Shown here piece after piece: positions 1 through 6,093 of a stretch of 29,508 nt of DNA (positions are counted from its first letter, which is position 1; the number at the start of each line of letters is the position of its first letter). The DNA is taken from contig JBAYNW010000019.1 in NCBI GenBank assembly GCA_041678605.1, positions 1 to 29,508 of the forward strand, written 5' to 3'. The translations under genes were made by a program, and so were the position numbers. The notes beneath the pieces were generated by a model. The model was not told where the DNA came from. It made no database searches and saw only the letters and a program-made list of their open reading frames with translations. This DNA comes from JBAYNW01 sp041678605 (GTDB taxonomy: Bacteria > Cyanobacteriota > Vampirovibrionia > Gastranaerophilales > Gastranaerophilaceae).

Positions 1-20
1 TAAACTGACGGGCAAAAATC

Positions 21-62
21 TCAAAGAAGGGATTTTCCCTAACGTGAAAATCCCTTCTTTGA
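21..62. terminator. Perfect 16-bp inverted repeat, probable terminator
   Basis: Positions 21-36 and 47-62 are perfect reverse complements separated by a 10-nt loop. Reading on the minus strand the hairpin is followed by GATTTTTGCC, a short T-tract, so it looks like an intrinsic terminator for minus-strand transcription. On the plus strand no T-tract follows, though it may still end or stabilise a transcript entering from the left. No minus-strand gene is visible between 63 and 408, so its client gene is unknown. Confidence 0.5.
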
Positions 63-102
63 CAGAGTAGAAATTTAAGTTTCATTAAAATTCGGTAAGC
101 TC

Positions 103-147
103 CCGATTGCTTCGTCGAAACTTTGTTTCTCCTCGCAACGACAAGAA
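103..147. repeat. Half copy of palindromic repeat family A
   Basis: The segment contains GATTGCTTCGTC, then CTCCTCGCAACGACAAG. This matches the right half of the family A element found at 16054-16147 (inside uvrC) and at 14862-14897. The left half (GTCATTGCGAG...GGCAATCC) is absent here, so it is a truncated copy. Together with the tandem tract that follows, it fills the gene-free 1-408 interval. Confidence 0.55.
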
Positions 148-195
148 ATTCCGTTCCCTGTTACCTTTTTTTAAAAATTTGCGAAGCATTATTGA

Positions 196-282
196 ACTTA
201 ATCACTTAATCACTCAGTCACTTAATCACTTCTTCAAAAGCCTTTCAACCTTTCGACCGTTCAACCCTCCTTCCCCCTTCAT
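196..282 (-). repeat. Period-8 tandem repeat, family B (copy 1)
   Basis: The tract is made of imperfect 8-bp units: ACTTAATC/ACTTAATC/ACTCAGTC/ACTTAATC/ACTTCTTC, then CCTTTCAA/CCTTTCGA/CCGTTCAA. Its reverse complement corresponds to the GTGATTAAGTGACTGGGTGA core of the copies at 13750, 22775 and 26955. It therefore lies in the opposite orientation to those three. It has no coding function that I can support. Confidence 0.75.
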
Positions 283-408
283 CTATCTTAACAATGTAAA
301 CTAATTAAAACAAAAATTTACGTTATGAAATATTTTGCTCCACTTTAAAAGTTTTATGCTAAATTTATAAAATACACAGTATGAATTTTTAGTCAAGGAG
401 ATGCTTAT

Positions 409-1005
409 ATGTCAGATTATTTGAGCAAAGAAGAAGTTAAACACTGGAGAAGCTCATTAGAAAAAATTACATTAGAGGAATATGCTGCCAGATTAGGGAA
501 GGTCATAGAAGAAGAAAAACACACCAATGACCTTGTGGATATGGTCTTGAAGGGGCAGCCGGTTATGTCGAAAGCCGACGATTTTACCCAACTAAGGGGT
601 GAAAAGATAAATTCTATTGCCCAAAGAGCCTTTGACCGTGAGAAAGCAATCTCACAAACGCCTTTTTCCGTTTCGGTAAACGAAAAGAAATATCATGGCA
701 CACTTAAAAAAGCCGAAAAAACAATTATTAAATCTGAAAAAATTGAAGGGCCAAAATCCTTTGGCAGAAACTCTTTAAGAGAAGATGTCAGATTAACTTT
801 AAACAAGTCACTCACAGATAGAGAGCAATTGGTTTTTGACTATTTTTTCAACAATAAAAACCAGATTGTTTATGCAAAAGATTTGGCAAAATTGCTTGAT
901 TTACCAAGAGATTACGTTTATAAATATATCAAAAATCTTCGCTCCAAGATAGATGGCGGAAAGTTACAAAACGCCGATAACGGCGGATATGTTTTAAGCA
1001 TTTAA
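409..1005 (+). CDS. Orphan winged-helix (OmpR/PhoB-type) DNA-binding protein
   Basis: This 198-residue protein has no receiver domain. Its last ~65 residues (from LTDREQLVFDYF to GGYVLSI) read as a winged-helix effector domain of the OmpR/PhoB class. They contain the recognition-helix style stretch YVYKYIKNLRSKI and the C-terminal beta-hairpin ending in GGYVL, directly comparable with the C-terminus of the response regulator at 21113-21808 (IRHLRTKID...GGGYKLNV). The first ~130 residues are charged and lysine/glutamate-rich and match nothing I recognise. A good Shine-Dalgarno (AAGGAG near 395) supports the start. The methyltransferase gene begins 21 nt downstream, so the two are probably co-transcribed. 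Expected role: transcription regulator whose input is not phospho-aspartate; target unknown. Confidence 0.75.
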   Translation: MSDYLSKEEVKHWRSSLEKITLEEYAARLGKVIEEEKHTNDLVDMVLKGQPVMSKADDFTQLRGEKINSIAQRAFDREKAISQTPFSVSVNEKKYHGTLKKAEKTIIKSEKIEGPKSFGRNSLREDVRLTLNKSLTDREQLVFDYFFNNKNQIVYAKDLAKLLDLPRDYVYKYIKNLRSKIDGGKLQNADNGGYVLSI

Positions 1006-1026
1006 AATTTTAGGAAATATTAAATT

Positions 1027-1845
1027 ATGTTCATAAAAAAGGTTCTTTTTGATGTGGAAGTTACTCAAAAAAGAAAGAACTGTGGCTGTAAAAGAATAAA
1101 TACTCTTTCAAAAGATAGTTCCGTTCTGCCTAAAACGGATGAGATTTCCTTTGTCGGAAGAAATTCAAATAAAGAAACGATAGATTGGTATGATAAAAAT
1201 GCGGAAATGTACTTTAACGAAACAAATATCGTTTCTATGGAAGAAGAGTATCCTCCTTTTTTGAAACATCTTCCTTCCGGTGGTGAAATTCTTGATGCAG
1301 GTTGTGGTTCCGGGCGTGACTCAAAGGCTTTTTCCCAAATGAAATACAAAGTTACAGCTTTTGATGCATCTGAGCAACTTGCAAAGCTGGCATCCATAAA
1401 TACCGGACTTAAGGTAATTAATACTACCTTCGCCGATTTTAAATCAGCTAAAAAATTCGATGGAATTTGGGCTTGGGCATCTTTACTTCATGTACCAAAA
1501 GATGAATTTGAACAGTCATTAATGAATTTAATAAATCATCTAAAAGGGGGCGGTGTGTTGTTTGCTTCAATGAAAGAGGAATGTTTAGAAGAAAAAGATT
1601 TCAAAGGCAGAGGCTTTAATTACGTGAATTTTGAAGAATTAAAAAGTATTTTCGCCCGAAATAAAGATATTGAATTAATCGATCATTTGACGCTTAGTGA
1701 ATTTAGAGATTCTGTAAAAGAAAGTTTTTATAAAACCCGGTGTAATAAATTACTTGATAAGTTAGTAATGCCCTTATTTGCGTTTAGGCCAAATGATCAT
1801 CCATTTATGACCTTTGCTCTTAAAAAAATTAACCCCCTATTGTGA
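1027..1845 (+). CDS. Class I SAM-dependent methyltransferase with N-terminal extension
   Basis: The central region carries a Rossmann methyltransferase core: motif I ILDAGCGSGRDSKAF at about residues 89-103, an acidic motif II strand (VTAFDAS), and a post-motif strand DGIWAWASLLHVP typical of small-molecule methyltransferases of the TehB/UbiE-like group. The fold binds S-adenosylmethionine; the acceptor cannot be told from sequence. The first ~50 residues (with the Cys pair NCGCKR) are extra relative to the usual domain start near DWYDKNAEMYF and may be an anchor, a regulatory tail or an over-extended start. The ribosome site before 1027 is weak (AGGA), so a start nearer the domain is possible. 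It follows the winged-helix gene by 21 nt. Confidence 0.8.
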   Translation: MFIKKVLFDVEVTQKRKNCGCKRINTLSKDSSVLPKTDEISFVGRNSNKETIDWYDKNAEMYFNETNIVSMEEEYPPFLKHLPSGGEILDAGCGSGRDSKAFSQMKYKVTAFDASEQLAKLASINTGLKVINTTFADFKSAKKFDGIWAWASLLHVPKDEFEQSLMNLINHLKGGGVLFASMKEECLEEKDFKGRGFNYVNFEELKSIFARNKDIELIDHLTLSEFRDSVKESFYKTRCNKLLDKLVMPLFAFRPNDHPFMTFALKKINPLL

Positions 1846-1883
1846 ATGTATAATAAGCTTTAAATAAATTAAATGCAACAAAA

Positions 1884-1913
1884 TTAGCACATCGGCAACT
1901 TTTGGAGTATAAT
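1884..1913 (+). promoter_or_regulatory. Putative sigma-70 promoter for ftsH
   Basis: A perfect -10 hexamer TATAAT lies at 1908-1913, preceded at an 18-bp spacing by TTAGCA (4 of 6 matches to TTGACA). It sits 38 nt upstream of the ftsH start codon in the only sizeable gap before the gene. The -35 is weak, so this is a moderate prediction. Confidence 0.45.
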
Positions 1914-1951
1914 AAAAGAGAGATTATCAGAGTAGAAGCAGAGGTTTTTCG

Positions 1952-3835
1952 ATGAATAAAAGTCAATCAATGGGAATGTATGTAATACTGGGAATAATGA
2001 TTCTTGCGTTTGTATCCATGCTTATGTCGGGTCCGAACACGAGTACTCAGGAATTATCCTATACGGAATTTTTACAAAAAGTTAAAGCCGGCGATATAAA
2101 AAGTGTCGAAATAGACAAAGACACGGCTTCTCTGACAGCACATCCGAAAATTCAGCCTCCCGCATTGAAAAAAGAAAGCACTGAGTCGATGAAATCTCTG
2201 TATGGCGGGCAAAAAACGCCGATTATTCAATACAAGGTTTTAACACCGAGCGATCCGGGATTAATGACAAAATTGGAAAGTTCGAATGTTGATGTCAATG
2301 TAAAAAAGCCGAGTGAATCCTCACAGTGGATGAATGTTTTAGGCTCTTTGCTGCCTTTGATATTAATCGTTTTGTTTGGCGTAATGATTGCAAAAGGGCT
2401 TCAGGCAGGGGGAACTCAGGCCATGTCTTTTGGCAAGAGCAGGGCCAAATTAATGATTGATAACAAGGTTAAGATTGCATTCAAGGACGTTGCCGGAATT
2501 GATGAAGAAAAAAAAGAACTTGAAGAAATTGTTGATTTCTTAAAAAATGGTGAAAAATATATTAAATTAGGTGCAAAAATTCCAAAAGGAGTTTTGCTTT
2601 TGGGTGTTCCCGGAACAGGGAAAACTCTTATGGCGAAGGCTGTTGCGGGAGAAGCTGGAGTTCCGTTCTTCTCAATAAGCGGCTCAGACTTCGTGGAAAT
2701 GTTTGTCGGAGTCGGAGCAAGCAGAGTTCGTGACTTATTTGAACAGGCGAAAAAACATCAGCCCTGCATTATTTTTATAGATGAAATCGATGCGGTCGGA
2801 CGTCAGCGGGGAGCAGGTCTCGGCGGCGGGCATGACGAAAGAGAACAGACTCTTAACCAACTGCTTGTTGAAATGGATGGGTTTGACGAAAATACAAATA
2901 TTATTATAATTGCTGCCACAAACCGTCCGGACATTCTGGATAATGCCCTTTTAAGACCGGGCAGATTTGACAGACAAATTGTAATCAACAGGCCTGATAT
3001 CTTAGGCAGAGAACAAATCTTAATGGTTCATGCCAAAAATAAACCGCTTGCTGATGAAGTTGATTTAAAAGTTCTGGCAAAACGCACACCGGGATTTACC
3101 GGAGCCGATTTGCAAAACCTTTTGAATGAAGCTGCTCTCTTGGCCGCCAGACATAACAAATCAAAAATTCAAATGGATGATCTTGAAGAAGCTATCGATA
3201 AAGTTATGGCAGGGCCTGAAAAGAAAAGCCGAATTATTTCTGATGAAGAAAAAGAAAACACAGCGTATCACGAAGTCGGACACGCTCTTTTGTCCAAATT
3301 GCTTAAAAATTGCGATCCGCTTCATAAAGTTTCCATTATTCCGAGGGGCATGGCACTGGGAATTACGATGACTTTGCCGGAAAAAGACTATCTGACGATG
3401 AAAAAGGTTCAATTGCTGGACAGAATTACCATGACACTCGGCGGTCGGGTAGCCGAAGAGCTTATTTACGGACCTGATTCAATTACGACAGGGGCTTCAA
3501 ATGATTTAGAAAAAGTTACCGCACTTGCCCGTAAGATGGTCACTGCCTACGGTATGAGCAATAAAATGGGAACTATGGCCTATGGGAAAAGCGAAGAACA
3601 CGTGTTTATGGGACGTGACTTTGGCCATACGAGAGATTTTTCGGAGGAAATTGCCGCCGATATAGATAAAGAAGTCAAAAAAATAGTTGATGACTGTTAT
3701 CAGGACGCACATAAATTGCTTGAAGAAAACAGAGATATGCTTGAATATATTGCCAAAAAGCTGTTGGAAGAAGAAACCATCGATGAAAAAGAGTTCGTCG
3801 CCCTTATGGAAAAAGTAAAAAATGACAGGGGGTAA
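1952..3835 (+). CDS. ftsH: ATP-dependent zinc metalloprotease FtsH
   Basis: Membrane-anchored AAA+ protease that degrades misassembled membrane proteins and selected cytoplasmic regulators as a hexamer. The 627-residue length is normal. Visible elements in order: transmembrane helix 1 (about 9-25), a periplasmic domain, transmembrane helix 2 (about 128-147), Walker A GVPGTGKT (218-225), Walker B FIDEID (Asp277/Glu278), a second-region-of-homology arginine stretch (ALLRPGRFDRQI), the zinc site HEVGH (440-444) and the downstream peptidase helix. The Walker A has Val where Pro is most common (GPPGTGKT), an acceptable variation. The start has an AGAGG-type ribosome site. The stop codon lies inside the acsD reading frame (14-nt overlap), implying co-transcription with the corrinoid protein genes. 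Confidence 0.97.
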   Translation: MNKSQSMGMYVILGIMILAFVSMLMSGPNTSTQELSYTEFLQKVKAGDIKSVEIDKDTASLTAHPKIQPPALKKESTESMKSLYGGQKTPIIQYKVLTPSDPGLMTKLESSNVDVNVKKPSESSQWMNVLGSLLPLILIVLFGVMIAKGLQAGGTQAMSFGKSRAKLMIDNKVKIAFKDVAGIDEEKKELEEIVDFLKNGEKYIKLGAKIPKGVLLLGVPGTGKTLMAKAVAGEAGVPFFSISGSDFVEMFVGVGASRVRDLFEQAKKHQPCIIFIDEIDAVGRQRGAGLGGGHDEREQTLNQLLVEMDGFDENTNIIIIAATNRPDILDNALLRPGRFDRQIVINRPDILGREQILMVHAKNKPLADEVDLKVLAKRTPGFTGADLQNLLNEAALLAARHNKSKIQMDDLEEAIDKVMAGPEKKSRIISDEEKENTAYHEVGHALLSKLLKNCDPLHKVSIIPRGMALGITMTLPEKDYLTMKKVQLLDRITMTLGGRVAEELIYGPDSITTGASNDLEKVTALARKMVTAYGMSNKMGTMAYGKSEEHVFMGRDFGHTRDFSEEIAADIDKEVKKIVDDCYQDAHKLLEENRDMLEYIAKKLLEEETIDEKEFVALMEKVKNDRG

Positions 3836-4760
3836 AAAGTTAGAGGTGAGAGGTGAGGCAAATACTCTGGCAATAAGAAATATTTCGTTTCAAGGTCTAA
3901 ATATCGGTGGAGAATCAGAATTTTTAATTAAGCCTGTTTTGGCACTGGAATTGAATATCTTTGATTTTGAAGCATCCTCGCACGTAGTAAAAGACTGGTA
4001 CGAGAGGGAACAGGAAACAGAGAAGGGGGAAGAGAAAACTACGCCTCCAAACCTCTACCCGTCGCCTCTCGCACTTATAAATATTGCACAGGCAACCGAT
4101 TGTGACATTCTTGCGTTGAAATTCAACCTGCCGGAAGATGGTTTGGATGAAAATATTAAAAGGGCAAAAGCTCTCTTATGTGAGCTTTTGCCCCACATCA
4201 AAAAGCCTTTGCTTGTGCGGGGTGCGAATAACAAATCTGTTGATATAAAACTTTTGCCTGCACTTATGGAAGTTCTTGATCGGGAAGTTATCATTGCCTT
4301 TGCGGACGAGAACACTTATAAAGAAATTGTGCCTTCGGTTGTGAAAGGCGGACACATTTTGGCTATCAGAACGCCGATTGACATCAATTTGGCAAAAGAA
4401 ATGAACATTTTGACCTCCGATATGGGATTGAGCCTCGACAAAATACTGATTGACACAGATATGGGCGGACTTGGCTACGGGCTTGAATACGGATACAGTA
4501 TTATGGAGCGGATTAAACTTGCGGCTTTTGAGGGCGACAAAATGCTGAATATGCCGCTGATTGCGTTTGCCGGCGAAGAGGCTTTGAGGGCAAAGGAAAC
4601 TAAGTCGGATACGTTTTCAAAAAGTTTCGGGGATTTCAAAGAGCGTTCGATTATGTATGAAATCACGACGGCATCGGCTGTAATCGCAGCAGGGGCCAAT
4701 TTAATAGTGCTGGAACATCCGGAGAGCGTTAAAGTGTTGAAAGGGTTGATAAATGAGTGA
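3822..4760 (+). CDS. acsD: Corrinoid iron-sulfur protein small subunit (CO dehydrogenase/acetyl-CoA synthase delta)
   Basis: Small subunit of the corrinoid iron-sulfur protein, a TIM-barrel partner that accepts a methyl group from methyltetrahydrofolate and carries it on cobalamin in the Wood-Ljungdahl pathway. Family hallmarks visible: NIGGE near the start, DINLAKEMNIL, DMGGLGYGLEYGYSIMERI and GDKMLNMPLIAFAGEEA. At 312 residues it is normal in length, but residues ~60-80 (EREQETEKGEEKTTPPNLYP) look like a foreign charged loop encoded by purine-rich DNA resembling repeat family B, and the first codons are also period-7 (GAGGTGA units). The start overlaps ftsH by 14 nt and the end overlaps acsC by 8 nt. 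The start codon is uncertain; NTLAIRNISF is where conservation seems to begin. No acetyl-CoA synthase, CO dehydrogenase or methyltransferase gene is in the window. Confidence 0.88.
   Translation: MTGGKKLEVRGEANTLAIRNISFQGLNIGGESEFLIKPVLALELNIFDFEASSHVVKDWYEREQETEKGEEKTTPPNLYPSPLALINIAQATDCDILALKFNLPEDGLDENIKRAKALLCELLPHIKKPLLVRGANNKSVDIKLLPALMEVLDREVIIAFADENTYKEIVPSVVKGGHILAIRTPIDINLAKEMNILTSDMGLSLDKILIDTDMGGLGYGLEYGYSIMERIKLAAFEGDKMLNMPLIAFAGEEALRAKETKSDTFSKSFGDFKERSIMYEITTASAVIAAGANLIVLEHPESVKVLKGLINE
3839..3858 (+). repeat. Period-7 tract at the 5' end of acsD
   Basis: Two GAGGTGA units in tandem follow TTA, matching the GTGAGAGGTGAGACGTGAG part of family B (19063-19085, 23850-23880). Here the tract encodes the first residues of acsD (LEVRGEA) or lies in its ribosome-binding region if translation starts later. 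Confidence 0.45.
3999..4042 (+). repeat. In-frame purine-rich tract related to family B inside acsD
   Basis: This G/A-rich tract includes GGGAACAGGAAA, identical to the reverse complement of part of the family B copy at 13880-13900. It encodes the charged segment EREQETEKGEEK. It falls in a loop region of the TIM barrel that is shorter in the homologues I can recall, consistent with an in-frame insertion. Confidence 0.45.
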
Positions 4761-6003
4761 GCTGTCAGTGTTGCAAATATTTAAACACTTACCGGCGGCG
4801 AAGAAGCGGCCGGAGGGCAACTGCAAAAAATGCGGGTACCCGACCTGCATGGCATTTGCACTAAAATTGGCTAAAAATCAGGCCAAAATCGAGCTTTGCC
4901 CCTATGTAACAGATGAATTAAAGGAACTTTTTGCCCAAAGCATGAAAAAACCCCAAAAAGAATTGATATTGGGGCATAAAAACAAAGTTTTAATCGGCGG
5001 GGAAAATGTTTTGTTCCGCCATGACAAAACATTCGTAAACAAAACCGCAATCGCAATTGTTTTAGATGTTTCTAAACCCGACCGGGAAGAAAAATTAAAA
5101 CGAATAACAGATTTTGAAATAACAAGAATCAGTGACACATTTAAAATTGATTTAATTTATTTGAAAGGTAGGGAAACGAATGACGAAGGAGTATTCGCCG
5201 AACTCACTCAAAAACTTGACGATTTGGGTTTTGCATGGATTGTTGAAGATGACCTGAAAGACCTTAAACAAGTGGAGGAAACATCTGTTTTTGAAACAAT
5301 TGAGACTCTCACAAGTATACGCAAAAAAGCTGTTTTAGAAAAAGACGAAAATTTTTCAAATCCTGTAATGATTTATTTTCCATCACGTCATCCTGAATTC
5401 GTTTCAGGATCGCACAAACGAACGGCTGAGAAACAGATTCCATATCAAGTGCGGGATGACAGTTTTCTGCCGGAGTTGACAGCACGAGCAAGCTTTTACC
5501 TTTGCAAATATGCGAATATGCTCGTTTTTGAAGATTTTGATGAAGCTTTAATTTCGACATTAATGACTTTGCGTCAAAATATTTACACCGACCCGCAGAA
5601 GCCTTTGCAAGTCGAGTCAAAAGTTTACGAATTTAACAATCCTGACGAAAACTCCTTAATATTCTTAACAACAAATTTTGCACTTACATATTTTGCGGTC
5701 GCAAACGAAATAGAGGCCTTGAATAAACCGGCTTACCTCGTTGTAACGCCGTCTGAGGGCATGAGCGTTCTGACGGCATGGTCGGCTGAAAAATTTACCG
5801 CACAAATTGTCGCAAAAACAGTGAAACGTTTCAAATTGTCGGAAAAGGTTAAAAACAAACGAATAATAATCCCCGGACTTCTGTCGCATATGAAAGAAGA
5901 AATCGAAGAAGTTTTGCCGGAATTTGAAATCCTTGTAGGGCCAAATGAGGCCTACTTATTGGGCGACTTTGTAAATGGTTTAAAAAAAAATAATAATACT
6001 TAA
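4753..6003 (+). CDS. acsC: Corrinoid iron-sulfur protein large subunit (acetyl-CoA synthase gamma)
   Basis: Large subunit of the corrinoid iron-sulfur protein. The N-terminal [4Fe-4S] domain has the expected Cys24, Cys27, Cys32 and Cys49 (NCKKCGYPTC...LCPYV), which reductively reactivates the cobalt. The segments VLIGGENVLFRHDKTFVN, LRQNIYTDPQKPLQVE, NPDENSLIFLTTNFALTYF and the C-terminal cobalamin-binding region (MSVLTAWSAEKFTA...IIIPGLL...EILVGPNEA) are all present. The protein (416 residues) is somewhat shorter than usual: the middle of the TIM barrel looks reduced. In that same region residues 212-236 are encoded by an inserted palindromic repeat (5386-5460). It overlaps acsD by 8 nt. Without CO dehydrogenase genes nearby, a role in another methyl-transfer route, such as methionine synthesis, is possible (inference). 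Confidence 0.88.
   Translation: MSELSVLQIFKHLPAAKKRPEGNCKKCGYPTCMAFALKLAKNQAKIELCPYVTDELKELFAQSMKKPQKELILGHKNKVLIGGENVLFRHDKTFVNKTAIAIVLDVSKPDREEKLKRITDFEITRISDTFKIDLIYLKGRETNDEGVFAELTQKLDDLGFAWIVEDDLKDLKQVEETSVFETIETLTSIRKKAVLEKDENFSNPVMIYFPSRHPEFVSGSHKRTAEKQIPYQVRDDSFLPELTARASFYLCKYANMLVFEDFDEALISTLMTLRQNIYTDPQKPLQVESKVYEFNNPDENSLIFLTTNFALTYFAVANEIEALNKPAYLVVTPSEGMSVLTAWSAEKFTAQIVAKTVKRFKLSEKVKNKRIIIPGLLSHMKEEIEEVLPEFEILVGPNEAYLLGDFVNGLKKNNNT
5386..5460 (+). repeat. Palindromic repeat (RHPE-type family A) inserted in-frame in acsC
   Basis: Exactly 75 nt (25 codons) bounded by CGTCATCC at the left and GGATGAC at the right, with an internal hairpin CCTGAA-TTCGT-TTCAGG. It encodes RHPEFVSGSHKR...QIPYQVRDD. 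The same left half occurs between genes at 14818-14843 and inverted at 21990-22019. Length divisible by three keeps the acsC frame open. Confidence 0.85.
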
Positions 6004-6022
6004 TAATATGTGATTAATATTC

Positions 6023-6051
6023 TTGACATGACTATAAATAAGTAATATAAT
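6023..6051 (+). promoter_or_regulatory. Consensus sigma-70 promoter for nrdD
   Basis: TTGACA (6023-6028), a 17-bp spacer and TATAAT (6046-6051): a perfect match to both hexamers at optimal spacing. The implied leader of about 35 nt contains ACTAACCC...GGATTAGT, which could fold into a bulged stem just before the ribosome site AAGGA (6080-6084). I saw no clear pair of NrdR boxes. Confidence 0.85.
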
Positions 6052-6093
6052 TGAAAGACTAACCCAAGATGGGTGGGGTAAGGATTAGTTTTA

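Noticed and set aside
196..282. CRISPR array
   Set aside because: Unit is 7-8 bp with no spacers, no leader and no cas genes; it is a tandem micro-repeat.
107..304. 65-residue reading frame at the left edge
   Set aside because: It runs through a family A half-repeat and a period-8 tandem repeat; residues such as NHLITQSLNHF are just translation of the repeat, and no ribosome site precedes it.
6052..6093. NrdR boxes controlling nrdD
   Set aside because: No pair of ACACTATATATAGTGT-like sites was seen; only a bulged stem in the leader.
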